64,000 bases of DNA from Ianthella basta (Eukaryota; Porifera; Demospongiae; Verongiida; Ianthellidae), in assembly GCA_964019415.1 (NCBI GenBank), contig OZ025870.1, positions 7,558,915 to 7,622,914 of the forward strand. The letters run 5' to 3'. Numbering within the stretch: position 1 is the stretch's first letter; each line of letters opens with the position of its first letter. The position numbers and the translations under genes were made by a program. Positions 23,030 through 34,900 of the stretch are shown here, piece after piece. The notes beneath the pieces were generated by a model that did not search any database, was not told where the DNA came from, and saw only the letters and a list, made by a program, of their open reading frames with translations.

Positions 23030-23390
23030 AAAGGCAGTGAGAAACGAATGGGGGCAATCGTTCGCAAGACAAGGTTCGTCAACTTGGTGTTGGAGGGAAA
23101 GGTTACCTGCAAGGCATTTCTTCTTTGGAGCCACCCTGCTAGCCCTGGGAAATAAGGACGGGGAATAAGACCAATAGCAGTGGGGTGCACCCTATGCAGA
23201 TTGGTGGGCAAGTGTGCTTGCAACAGTGTAAAGCGGGCCATGGCAGCTCTTCTGGCACCCCATCAGCTGGGTTTTGGTGGTCCCTTGGGGACAGAAGCAG
23301 CAGTACAGCCGAGTGTACCTGCGGGACATGCCTGATCACCATCTTGTGTTAAAACTGGATTTCAGAAATGCCTTTAACAGCCTGTTGGCC
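23030..23390 (+). pseudogene. Reverse transcriptase fragment, same family as 12144-14153
   Basis: Spread over three frames: FVNLVLEGK, then FFFGATLLALGNKDG, then RPIAVGCTLCRLVGKCA, then LVLKLDFRNAFNSL. Each block matches the RT ORF at 12144-14153 (FTNLFLEGK, FFGASLIALEKKDG, RPIAVGCTLRRLVAKCA, LILKLDFQNAFNCL). Frameshifts and stops show decay. The fragment stops about 60 bp before the Penelope terminal repeat. Confidence 0.7.
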
Positions 23391-23445
23391 ACAGTTGACA
23401 AAGGCCTTTGTGGCTGAAAAGAAACCTTTGTGGCTAGGGGTAGAC

Positions 23446-24526
23446 ATGCTTGATCTATTACCGGACTTCACTAGCCAAGAGTTTGAAGGATAATTGCCAA
23501 ACGTTTCGGCAACCATGCGGTTGCCTTCATCAGTGGCGGTACAAAACAGAAAGTGACTTGCTTAATATAGGCTAAGATGGCGCTAATGTGAGTGACAGCA
23601 GTTGAGGTGACAGGTGATAAATAAACTTAAGGGGCAGGTTGGGCGGAAATCAGGGAAGCATGCAGGGTACAGAGGTGGTGTCTAACAGGAAAATAAGGAG
23701 TTGTACACTAGGGGCAATGTTCCATCATTTCTGTTTAATGTGTTGGGGTGAGACCTAATGTGAATTGACTCTAATGTAAGTCTGTGGTAGTAATGGGGTT
23801 GCTGCTCCAGTACTCTGATGCTATTCCAGTCCACAGGGTGGTGGTGGCTCCATGCGTGCTCGGCCAGTGCTGAGTTTGCACAGTCCCCTGACTCCACCGC
23901 CTTCCGATGCTCCTTCATCCGCTTATTCAGGCATCTGCCTGTCTGGCCTACATAAGTGGCTGGGCAATCTGCACATGGGATCTGGTACACGACACCAGCC
24001 AGCTCTTCTGTCGGGACACGATCTTTGGGTTTTACCAGGAGCTGTCTGAGGGTGGTGTTAGGACGGAATGAGACCCTCACTCCTAGTGGAGTGAGGACTC
24101 TGCGTACTGCCTTGGACAGACCACGTACATAGGGGAGGCTGACAACTGGGCCCTGGGACTGGTCGTCCGTGTGCCTGGTGCGGGTTGGTGTGGAGACATT
24201 AGAGTCAATTCACATTAGGTCTCACCCCAACACATTAAACAGAAATGATGGAACATTGCCCCTAGTGTACAACTCCTTATTTTCCTGTTAGACACCACCT
24301 CTGTACCCTGCATGCTTCCCTGATTTCCGCCCAACCTGCCCCTTAAGTTTATTCATCACCTGTCACCTCAACTGCTGTCACTCACATTAGCGCCATCTTA
24401 GCCTATATTAAGCCAGTCACTTTCTGTTTTGTACCGCCACTGATGAAGGCAACCGCATGGTTGCCGAAATGTTTGGCAATTATCCTTCAACTCTTGGCTA
24501 GTGAAGTCCGGTAATAGATCAAGCAT
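23446..24526 (-). mobile_element. Penelope-like element, 5'-truncated, with inverted terminal repeats
   Basis: Arms 23446-23777 (332 bp) and 24196-24526 (331 bp) are inverted copies with few differences. The minus-strand reading between them gives LPYVRGLSKAVRRV and a GIY-YIG-type endonuclease domain: GVVYQIPCADCPATYVGQTG then RMKEHRKAVESG. These are the final domains of Penelope-like polyproteins, which carry RT plus GIY-YIG and often show inverted or tandem terminal repeats. The RT itself is missing, so this copy is not autonomous. It lies next to the RT fragment at 23030-23390. Confidence 0.78.
23682..24080 (-). CDS. GIY-YIG endonuclease ORF of Penelope-like element
   Basis: 133 codons, open from MRVSFRPNTTLRQLLVKP to the stop. 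Nuclease signature Y-IPC-C with YVGQTGR and RMKEH; reading continues upstream in the same frame without Met (YVRGLSKAVRRVLTPLG). The C-terminal 30 residues lie inside the terminal repeat. Confidence 0.7.
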   Translation of the reverse strand: MRVSFRPNTTLRQLLVKPKDRVPTEELAGVVYQIPCADCPATYVGQTGRCLNKRMKEHRKAVESGDCANSALAEHAWSHHHPVDWNSIRVLEQQPHYYHRLTLESIHIRSHPNTLNRNDGTLPLVYNSLFSC

Positions 24527-24990
24527 TTGTGGCTGATCGCAAAAGATACTGATCATGCAATCCTTCCGGCCAGTTATTACATTAACTCACTCAAAGCCAG
24601 TGCATACACCAGGAACTAAGGTGTATGAGGTCACACCAGAATGTGTCTATGCGAGATCAATTGCTAGCTTGCGATCAACATCTAACCAGTGGACAGGTTT
24701 ATAGAATGACTAGCACTACTGGTAATAGTGTTCAGATTGAGGTGGTATGTGTGTAAACAAAGAGGGTTGGGTATAGTAAATGTTCCTGGCATGGCCAAAT
24801 GCTGCTGGCTATGTGACATAGTCAGGTTAACATTAATTCCCTTGCTTAATTGTACATGTGTCCATAAATGTAAAAGGCTCTGGAACTAAACCATTGAGGG
24901 GGGAGGGCTTTGTGTTAGAAAAATAATTCACAATTATAACTCATTTATGCAGAATGATACCTATTTCATATTACATACATATATGGTCAT
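24527..24990. other. Intergenic DNA without recognised content
   Basis: Short ORFs only; nothing recognised between the Penelope and gypsy remnants. Confidence 0.45.
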
Positions 24991-24999
24991 AGAAGGACA

Positions 25000-26380
25000 T
25001 TTTGATCTTGATTGAAGATCTGCATTGTGATTGGCTGTGCTGCAATATGATAAATGACATGGACATACTGCCTGCAAGGGCAACGGGAGAGGCCAAGACA
25101 TTGGAAGCAGTGGTGGAGCGGGCCAGACTCCTGATGACCTTGGACGACCAGGCCTATGAAGCAGTTGTCTGGAAGGAGCAGGTGATGTGGAGCAGCTTAA
25201 GGAGCAGATTGGGAAGCTAACTGAACAAGTTGCTGCTCTGACAACAGCGTCACTTCGCACTACCAACCGGGAGCAGAGGCGCTGTTTTGCATGCAACCGC
25301 ATGGGTCACATGCAGCGTGACTGCCCTTTCCGCCGCCAAGGCTCAGAAGGGTCGTCGGTGCTTCACATGCAGCAGACAAGGCCACTTGGCCAGAGAGTGC
25401 CGCCAGGGAAACGACCAAGGGGTGTCTGTCAAGAGCAATGGGTGCCCCTGACCTCCACAGTAAGCTCTCACAGCAGCATGGTCACGGTGGCAGCTACAAA
25501 GTCAAGGGTAACCGGAGTGGAGGTGATGTTGGACTCTGGCTCATCAGTGTCTCTGGTGCAGCAGCAGGTGTTGTTAAGGGTGGGAGGCATTGAGCAAATC
25601 TAGGGTGAAAGACACCTGCAACTAGTGACCGCATCAGGAGCTCCCATACCAATTCTGGGACACATCCGAAGCTCCATCCAAGTAAGTGAGATGAAATTGG
25701 TGCATTCCCTTGTAGTTGTAAGGGAATTGGTGGCCCCTGTGATCCTGGGTGTAGACTTTTTGCATGACAATGGGTTGGTGCTTGACTTCACTCAATCGCC
25801 AGTCCAGGTGCACAGAGCCACTGCAGTCATGTGCAGTTGCTCCAGAGGGGGGAACCCCAGAGGATGTTGTTGATGAGGCGCAATCCCCAAATTTGGGTTG
25901 ACTTCCAGTGTTGAACTCCCAGAACATGCAGGAATGGGGTTCACAACCAATGTACACCCCTTTCACCTCTTCCAAATGGCTCCTGGTGCAACAGACGTCA
26001 CCTGCCACTTCATTCTCATTACAGGAAATCCTGTCAGGGTGCCGCCCTGACGCATCCCTATCCAGTACCGAGAGGAAGTTCAGAGACAGCTGGAAAAGAT
26101 GCTAGACCAAGGCATCATTGAAGAAAGTAGCAGTCCATGGATGGCACTGGCAGTGTATGTATGTAAGAAGTCCGGTAAGCTGCACATGTGTGTAGACTAT
26201 TGTGAGCTCAATAAGCGTACAACAAAGAACGCATACCCACTTCCATTGCCCAATGAAGTTCAATATCAGTTGGCAAGGTCTGTGATCTTCTCCAGACTAG
26301 ACCACAAGAGTGGGTACTGGCAACTACCCGTGCATCCAGAAGACCGTATGAAGACAGCCTTATTGCCCAGTCTATGAAAA
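25000..26380 (+). pseudogene. Decayed Ty3/gypsy gag-pol fragment
   Basis: Two CCHC zinc knuckles, CFACNRMGHMQRDC and, after a frameshift, CFTCSRQGHLAREC; then an aspartic protease core (VMLDSGSSVSLV, followed in another frame by APVILGVDFLHDNGLVLDF); then the start of a gypsy RT (IIEESSSPW, FSRLDHKSGYWQLPVHPED). Reading breaks off before the RT catalytic box. Multiple frameshifts make it inactive. No LTR identified. Confidence 0.78.
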
Positions 26381-26885
26381 ATTTTCAGATTCCTTTGGAC
26401 AATATCACTTGGACTGCATGACATGTCCCAAACGAACCTTGTTGAAGTAGCAATTGCTAATAGTTTCAGGGTGACTGACATTGCAGCACTGTTTGCACGC
26501 TATGTCAAGGAGGACGCCAGGTCCACAAAGATCTTGTGTGATGCCTCAAAGCCCTAGTCAGTGACAGTTCACAAGGGTACTGGGGGCGGTCGGCCTCTAG
26601 AATCTTGCCCACTTTGCAGCTCTTTTTCACCTGGAAGTTCTCTCCTTTCTCCTGTGCATGTTGGTGCATCAGATCAGCACCAGTGATCACAATGACTGGT
26701 TCCTCTAGTGCATTCCTGCAGACCATGGCAGAGCTGGGCTAAACTAGCTGTCCATGTAGTGGGAAACCCTGCATGACTGGGGCCAAAAACATCTGCTGCT
26801 TCAAAGTGCAGTTGTGTTCATATGTAGCAGTATGAGTGCCATTGGAGTGTGTGATGCAAGAATTCGAAAGACATGCAACTTGCAT
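26381..26885. other. Intergenic DNA without recognised content
   Basis: Short unmatched ORFs; possibly further decayed gypsy sequence but no motif supports it. Confidence 0.4.
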
Positions 26886-27357
26886 AAGGAGGGAATGGAT
26901 CAGTGGCTGTTGGCGGTGACCAGTGACCCGGCTGCTAAAGGGTCGGCTAAAGATATGGAGGTTGCCGGTGCTGGTCCGGTTCACTGCCATTTTCCCCTTC
27001 CCCCCTCTTTCCTTACCATGTGTAGTTCCAAACGTTGTCTTTCATTAGCGTCACCATGGTACATAGACCATCTTAATCAACATTTCCGATAAGTCACTGA
27101 TTAGTCAGTGCCCGGTGTGGGAGTTTCAAAGGAGGCTCTGGATAGAGCCTGCCCACATTGGTATATAAGGAGGGAATGGATCAGTGGCTGTTGGCGGTGA
27201 CCAGTGACCCGGCTGCTAAAGGGTCGGCTAAAGATCTGGAGGTTGCCAGTGCTGGTCAGGTTCACTGCCATTTTTCCCTTCCCCCCTCTTTCCTTACCAT
27301 GTGTAGTTCCGAATGTTGTCTTTCATTAGCGTCACCATGGTACATAGACCATCTTAA
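26886..27357 (+). repeat. Direct repeat of about 190 bp
   Basis: 26886-27078 and 27168-27357 are close to identical (shared GGGAATGGATCAGTGGCTGT and CACCATGGTACATAGACC), offset 282 bp. The second copy runs into the reductase-like exon. It suggests a local tandem duplication. Confidence 0.75.
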
Positions 27358-27580
27358 GAAACAGATTGCTGTTCTCCATGAGAATGATGCTGACCTGGAT
27401 TGGGTGGCTGTGTGTCCACCTTACATCACCAGCTCTGCCTTCACTGGCAACTATGAGGTGAAGGAGAATGAGATGCCTCACTGCAGGGGTTCTAAGCATC
27501 ACATTGCTGATCTGATGGTGAAATATTTGAAGGATGACCAGTACCTCGGCAAAACCATTGCAAGTGGTGACACTCAAGGC
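27357..27580 (+). pseudogene. Biliverdin/flavin reductase B-like C-terminal exon or fragment
   Basis: Reads KKQIAVLHENDADLDWVAV, CPPYITSSAFTGNYEV and HHIADLMVKYLKDDQYLGKT. This is the C-terminal pattern of NAD(P)-binding flavin/biliverdin reductases (BLVRB type: LDWVAVxPPHI, GxYxV, DLxxFMxxCL). The Rossmann N-terminal half was not found upstream, so it is either a last exon of a gene whose other exons I cannot see or an isolated fragment. The open frame continues past the domain to 27676. Confidence 0.5.
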
Positions 27581-28290
27581 TGTACCATTCCCTATTTACA
27601 CATGTTCCTTTCATTAACATTCCTTAAATGCTCTTTTAATTGTTTGCTTTTGCACAGCTATAATGCACAGCTATAATGTAGGTATTCATTAGCAGCTAGT
27701 ATATGGAACTCATGTATGTATATACAGTTTAGCACAGTTCTATACATGCAGTAACATGAGAAAAAATGTGCACAATTGAGAGTGCTCTACTTTCATTAAG
27801 ACCGGTGCAGGGTGTTTAATTTACAGTTAGTGCCAGCCAATGTCTTGTTTGTAGCATTGATCTCAGCTACATACGAAAAGACCGTTCACATAATCTTCAA
27901 TTAGCTAGAATATTGGAAGGGTCCTATACACTGAAAACTATTGTTAAATGACACACTCAATCCGCAGGAGAATCCACAATCCATATGAGAATCACTAATG
28001 TATCCCTGCCTGCACCCCATGAGATCAGTTGTACCCACATAATCATGCTTCTGACAATGCACTAAAGAGTATGATTTATTTCGTGGCCATGGCATGACTA
28101 TCAAGTGGCTTTTCAGGTGAGTTAAAGAAGAATTGTGACAACGTGTCAGTCTGCAAACACATAACTACTCCAGAGACAGAAAGGTGCCGGATTCCAGTCC
28201 CTTGACTTCATCTCTTCCATGAAGGCAGACAACAAATTTCAGAGTCTTCTTCAGTTACAAAAGGTACAAAAATGGCTCAAGATGATATAT

Positions 28291-28427
28291 TCAATCAATC
28301 AATCAATCAATCATTATTAGAGTGCACCACACCAGATGGTGCTAGGACACAGATAGGTCCAATGTAACACTATCACAATGCTACATAGACTAAATATGGA
28401 CATGTGGAGGTTGCTACATGAATAATA
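28291..28427 (-). mobile_element. LINE 3'-end fragment upstream of copy B
   Basis: Inverse of the 3' end of the LINE at 35222-36927, including the (TGAT)n tail, here as (ATCA)n at 28291-28313. Only about 115 bp of 3' UTR remains, typical of extreme 5' truncation at insertion. Confidence 0.75.
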
Positions 28428-28728
28428 GAGAAATGGGTAATATCTATTTTGTACCATACGTAGGTAACATTACTCACGCGTGGCATGCAACCGACACTTC
28501 AACAGTAGTAGCCCTTTTCCCAGTTCTTAGCCTAGACGGAATAGCGCTGGTAATATATATACTTCGAATTTTTGGGGGCGTCCCTTCGGGTTTTTGTTAA
28601 ACTCGAATTCGAAGTTTGTGGGTGTGGCGTTTCGAATTCCTTGAGTTCGGGAGAAATGGAGGCCGTCGATGGCAAGTTGCGATAGTCTCTCGTAGCCCTG
28701 GTCTCCTTCCTACAACCTGCCTCCATAG

Positions 28729-28736
28729 TATAAATA
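28729..28736 (+). promoter_or_regulatory. TATA-like box upstream of copy B
   Basis: TATAAATA lies about 180 bp upstream of the copy B start codon, inside a stretch conserved in copy C (58481-58488). It could set the transcription start. Conservation may only reflect recent duplication, so this is tentative. Confidence 0.3.
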
Positions 28737-28917
28737 GAGAAAAAGGTCGGCTACGCGAGACCAAATCAGCTACGGAAACTGTTTTTACATTGTGTGACCC
28801 TCACATAAGGGTCTTCTCGAGGACGTTACCCAGCTGCGTACCTCCTCCTGAAGTGAGGCCTTCTTCTTCTTCCAGCCATCTTTTGCGATCTCGGGACATT
28901 GCTTGGCCGGGACAGCC

Positions 28918-28950
28918 ATGGCTGCTGGCGGGTTTCCCGTGAATGCTGTG
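28918..28950 (+). CDS. Copy B exon 1: start codon exon
   Basis: A short first exon, ATG at 28918-28920, encoding [11 protein letters not shown] and ending at donor GTAGGT (28951). The start was chosen because its phase joins exactly to the TPR exon at 29023 and because the same 33-nt exon with the same flanks is found in copy C (58669-58701). The internal methionine-like starts in the next exon are not needed. The next exon is only 72 bp downstream. Confidence 0.72.
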
Positions 28951-31900
28951 GTAGGTGATATACGGTGGCAGTAACAGTTACTTTCTTTATATTATGTTTA
29001 GAGCAATGTCTTTCACTCACAGGCATTGTTGGAGAAAGCCCAAAAGTGTCACGACGAAGGAAACGCAGCATTCCGTAACCACCGTTACAGCAAAGCTCAA
29101 GAGAAATACGAACTTGCTCTGTCTGTTGTTTGTCAACTGTATGAGAATTTCAGATGGGATCCGTACGTTATGTCTGTGATTGTGGAGAAGGACGAGAAGT
29201 TGTTGTGCAACTTGTCCAAAGTTCATCGCTTGCAGGGACACGGGATGGCAGCTGTTGAAGTGGGCAAGTCCTGTGTGGAGAAGTATCCTGAACATGCCAA
29301 GGTACGTACGTACGTAGGGTGCAGATTACGTAGTTCTTGCTGGGTAATGGTCAAAAATTATGCCCAGCTTTTTGTGAAGGTGAAGTTGCAGTCATCTTTA
29401 GGGTAAACTGCTAGTAAACATTGGGTTTAGATATGCCTGACCTGGTCTTCAAAGCTGACAAGGTAGAAGTATGTTGCTGTACAGTAGACCATACAGCAAT
29501 GTCTGTTTGTCCTGGTGTGGGAACTGGTGTCGATAACATGTGCCTAATCCCATTGGATGGTGTGTCCAGTGGAGTTGGAGTGCTCTGCTAAGGCTGAAGT
29601 GGCTATGTCACTGTTGCATACTGACCTTTGATGTTCTTTCATTCATTGGACTAAAGTCCTACTGGTTTGTCCTATGCAAGCTCTCAGACTGTTTGAGCAA
29701 GGAATACGGTAGACGACACACGATCTCTCTCGTTCGGGGACCGGGTCCTTGGGATGTACCAAGAGTCATCTCATCATATCGTGTTTGTTGAACGGAACGT
29801 GAATTGGATGCTTGGTTCTATTGAGTTTATGTGATGGTGGAAGTCTTTGACAAGGTCGGTTTTCATGGTGCAGCACGTGTCATTGACATATCTATTCCAA
29901 AACCAAGGAGGGGAAGAGAACGAGCGAAGTGCCCGGGACCCAACATCTTCCATCACGAGGTCCGCCACAACAACAGAGACTGGCGAGCCCATGGCAGTGC
30001 CATGCACTTGCCGATGGAAGGAGTTGCAGAACGCAAAGTAAGTGGCATTGAGGCAGAACTCAAGCAAGGTGGTGATCTCAGTTGACGTTAGTGACGTACG
30101 ACCCGTTAATGAAGCGTCATCCTGGAGACACTGGGAAGCAATCTGGATGGCAAGGTCTATCAAGACTTTAGTGAAAAGGGAAACTACATTGAAGGAAACC
30201 AAGGTCTCGTGCGAAATCAGCTGAGTTGCGAATGCTGTGTTCTGTGTTGCCTGCTAGTGGTGCTAGGATCTTGGTGAGATGCTTGGAAAGCTGGTATGTC
30301 GGTGACTGTAAAGGACACTATCAGTTGGAGTGGTGTTTCTGGTTTGTGGATTTTGGGGAGGGCATACAAAAGGGGGATGCGTCTGGCTGAGGAAGAAAGA
30401 CGGTCGTAGAGTTGTTGGGAAATGAGGTTGGAATGTCTGAGTGACAGGAGGAGGGCATTCATGCATCTTTGGAGTGCGGCCATTGGATCATTGTCTACCG
30501 GGTCATTGGTGGAAAACGTAGATAGCATGTTTGGGATTCTTGTCTGTCTCCGGTCAGGTCATGGCCTGGGCAGCCTGGGCAGCTCCGCCAGGCATACATC
30601 ACCATGGAAAACTTCAAAATTTATATTTTAATAAGTCATCAGCCACTTTGGTCGTTTTTATGCATACTTGCTACAATGCCTGCCTTCAACATGCCCTTAG
30701 CTTACATGGCCCCATACCCCCGTTCCCAGAGGCTGTTCCCTAGCAATGCTCTATGGCAAACTGTTTAACTGTGTGCTGCCTCTTAAAAAAGGTTGGTAGC
30801 AAGTAAGCAAGCTGCAAATCTAGTCTTCTAGGTAATTATTGTAAGTAGCTACCATAGCAGTGAAAATTGTACTCAAACTTGTACATAAAGCTAGAATGGG
30901 TGTTTGTTTCACTCATGCCAAAAATATACTATATCTGTCATTGCACGTGCCAGTGTTCAAGTTGTTTATACAAAGCTAAAAATTATCTTTAATGGGGCTT
31001 CACTGTCTCTCAATGGAACGAAATGTGTTCATGAATATGTGCTAATAGAGCAATTCTAATAAAAGCCTTGTGAAGGACACTCCTGTGAGATACCTCTTCA
31101 ATTATCATGAACAGACATTGCAGAATGGCTGCGCTTGATGCTTTCTGTTTGCTAGGATTGTATTCATCTTTCTTCATATTTTGTATCAGAGAACACAAAG
31201 TGTGTATAGAACACATTTAAGATAGAGAAAGTAATACAATAGTAGTAGAATGCTTACCTAACTGTTCTCTGGTGAGATACAGCCCCAAATACAACAGAAG
31301 GTGAATGACTTGTTGGCCAATGGTGACAGAGACAAGTAATTGTGAATCTTTGGAATTCCATCTAGGGTAGCCATTCAGCCAGCATAGGCACAAAGTAACA
31401 TGTATATCCTCTTTCAGAATGTTATGCCAAGCAGTAAAGCGGTCAGGCAAGGATTTTGACAGTTTGGTTGGGATGATTTCACTGTATGATTACTACTCTG
31501 CCTGGATAGAAGACTTGAAACTGCTGCAAACTTGATCTGCAAATAGAAAGTGCTGTGTCTGAGGCCATCTGCATCCCCAACTATTGAACATTCACAGTAT
31601 ACACGGGGAAGTTACTAGTAAGTATTTTGATGTTTAGGAGCGTAGGTGCCCACAAGTGTTTTGAACGCAAAATACATGTACTTGTTACTTTGAGGAGGAT
31701 CAGGTTGAAATTGTTCTGGTATTACCAATCTGAGTATTCATCTTCAGCTGTTCACTGATGTGAATGGAGCTCGCCCTGTCATGCATCAGTGCACCAGTGC
31801 AATTCTCATCTCCATTGTCTTCCATCCTAAACGCTAACGCAAAGTTATCATTTCCGTGCATCTATAGGGTATGTACCGCCTTGCTGAGGCTTACCGTGAT

Positions 31901-34900
31901 CAAGCAAGTGGGCTGAAAGGTGGACAGAGGAGTGACTTGCTGTTGAAGTCTGCTGAGAACTTCAGTCGAGTGTTCACACTTTCTGAAGAGAAGCTAGCAT
32001 ATTATGAGTGCTTAATGTCTGCCATGGAAACAGGTATGTTCTCTGTCAATGCATGTATTACCTTAAGGCTACAACAGTAATTTTTGTTTGTATGTTCGGA
32101 CTATAAGGTGCGACAATCTTGCATGAAGGGATCATGGTTAATGCTCCACTGTGTAACAGGCTGTACTTGTTTCTGCCCTTTTCATGCCATACTTACATCC
32201 TTACTATATATTTTTGCTGAAAATTAGTACTTTTTGAAGTGATTTGAAACTACATAGATATCAGGTATGAGGAATCTAATGTAAGTCATGACTCAACTCA
32301 ACTCTACAGTTGCATACAACAAGGTCTAACATTACTTCCAAGCACACCTGTTGCTTCGCGTACCCTATATCTATCCTATGTATCGGGCTGATTGACACGA
32401 AAGAAGATCGTACCGCAACCACATCTAAAGTTCGTTCGAGGTATCACTCTCCCACGGGACGGTACTGTAACAGCCTAGCAGTTGTCCAGGAGTTTGCTGC
32501 TAACTCAGAGCTGACAGCGATCGGTAGTGACGCTGGCACTTCATCTATTTTGTCGATGGACAAGTCCGGGTTGGAGTATTATCCCACACCAAGGAAGGGG
32601 GTACGTATGCAGGCAATTCTGGATGAATCCACGATTGAAGACCAGCTAGAATCGCCAGAGAACTGCATCATCTTCACCAAATTTCCCTTGTCTTCGTCAG
32701 CAATTACCTTTCGGACCATTAATTAATTGAGTAACACTTGGAGTGTGACACGATTTCCACTCTATTCTTTCTTCTATAACTCACACAAGCTGTACCGACG
32801 CAAAACTTCGGGAAAGTGAATCAGACCCATAACTCTACCTCTGTACCAAAAATTGTGCAGGTCTGATTTTGTCCCTTTAGCCGTACCTACTACCTTAACC
32901 TTCTGTTACAGCTGTTTACCTTCAACACGTTTTGCTGTGTTTGGTCTGACTAAGTCTAACTTAGATCGTGGTCTCCTCCCAACAACAGCTCAGCTTGAGA
33001 GACAGCGTAGTGCCTTGGGGGGGTCAGGTGATAGGTAAACAAGACGTTTGCCAATCGTGTGCTCAGAGTACCTTGAGTGACTTTCTTCAACCCATGCTTA
33101 ATTTGGACAGCAAGTTCTGCCAACCCATGAGATGCAGGTTGATATGGCGCTTATGTTAAAAATGTCTGATTCCATTCACCTTTAGGAACAGCTCAAATTC
33201 ATCACTGGTGAAACACGTGCCATTATCAGTCACTACTATCTCTGGTACACCAAACTGCACAAATACTTGTTTCAGACACTCCATTGTGGTACTTGATGTG
33301 GCAGAAGAAGTAGAAATGCTTCAATCCACTTCGAGTGAGCATCAATCAAAATTAGAAACATTCTGCCCAGGTATGGAACTGCATAATCCAGGTGGACTCT
33401 CGCCCAGGGTCGTGTGGGCCATTTCCATGGTTGCATCGGGGTCTCTGGAGGTGCTGACTGATTCAGCTGGCACTCCAGGTGCGCACACATTGCTCAATCT
33501 CCTTGTCTATCCCCGGCCACCGCACATACATCCTGGCAAGTGATTTCATCCTCATCATTCCTGGATGTCTCTCGTGCAGCTCATGCAAGACCATCTCCCT
33601 GCCTTGTTTTGGCACAATCACCCATGATCCCCACGAGATGCAACCCCTAATGTACTGACAACGCTTCGGATGAAAAAGGCCAAACTTAGGGTTACCTTGG
33701 TCTGACCAACTTTGTTACACATACTGAAGGACAGATGCCAGGGTTGGATCTCTCTTGGTCCAAGAACGAATCTGATCTGCTGTCACCGGTGAGTCGGCAA
33801 GATGTTCCATCAGCAGGACCAACTCTGGTGGTGTCGGAACCTCAGCTGGTACTGTGGGCAGTGGCAGCCTGCTTAATGTATCAGCATTACTGTGTGCTTC
33901 AGTCTTGCGGAAGACTAGGGTGTACTCATATGCTGCCAGCAACAGTGACCACTGATGGATCCGGGCAGACGCTTGGGGGGAGGTGTTCATTGAACAATGG
34001 TTTGTGGTCCGTAACCAACTCGAATGGATGACCAAAGAGATATGAATGAAAATGTTTAACACCAAACACACATGCTAACCCCTCCTTTTCTATCTGAGAG
34101 TAGCTCTTCTCTGCTGTGGACAATGTACGAGAGGCAAAGCCAATGGGTCTTTATGTGCCATCTGGCATCCGATGTGCCAGCACGGCACTCACCCCATATG
34201 CAGATGCATCACAGGCCAAGGTCAACAGAAGGCTTGCATCAAAGTGCACCAGGAGCTTGGATGATGTCAGTTACTCCTTGGACTCACGAAATGCCTTCTC
34301 CTCTTTGTTGACCAACACCACCTTGAGTCTTGCCTCAACAACTGGTACAGTGGCACTAGTACTGTGGATACATCTGGTAGGAATTTGCAATAATAAGTCA
34401 ATAGCCCCAGGTACACTTTCAATTCTGATACAGACTTGGGGCTCGGTGCCTCTACCACAGCTTGCACCTTGTCGGCCAGTGGGTGCAAACTCTCCTCATT
34501 GATCTGATGACCAAGATATGACACAGAGGGCACCATAAACTCACATTTGCTCTCATGAGCTCGCAACCCTGCCTTCTCCAAGGGATCGAGCACCATCTCC
34601 AACCTCTGGAGGTGTTCCTCCTGAGTTGCGGCTGAAACCAAGATATCCAAATAGGCAATCACTCCGGGGATCCCTTGCAGTACACTCTCCATGACCCTTT
34701 GGAAGATACCTGGTGCCAAAGAGATGCCAAATGGAAGCCTTGTGTATTGAAACAACCCTTTCTGAGTGTTGATCACCACAAGCTTCTTCGACTCTTCGTC
34801 TAATTGTGGCAGCTGGTAGGCCTGGCTCAAATCAACTTTTGAAAACAACTTTTCCCTGGCCTGTGTGGCAAACTGGTCTTCCACCTTCAGGATGGGATAC

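Larger units (their letters stand above)
27660..28917. other. Upstream region of copy B, duplicated ahead of copy C
   Basis: From about 27966 this matches 57676 onward ahead of copy C, so the duplication includes at least 950 bp of 5' flank. It contains a LINE 3' tail (28291-28427), an imperfect hairpin with TTCGAATT arms (28560-28615) and a TATA-like box. The part before 27966 holds nothing recognised. Confidence 0.65.
29302..31867 (+). other. Intron 2 of copy B
   Basis: Holds a Penelope remnant (29427-30540, minus strand), a short B-specific stretch (30541-30805) and dispersed repeat DR1 (30935-31690). Copy C intron 2 (59049-62060) has the same content except for the stretch 60288-60997. 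Confidence 0.7.

Noticed and set aside
32285..32560. LTR of the gypsy element in copy B intron 3
   Set aside because: The position fits, but the other LTR is not in the window because the element is truncated by the LINE, so repeat identity cannot be tested.
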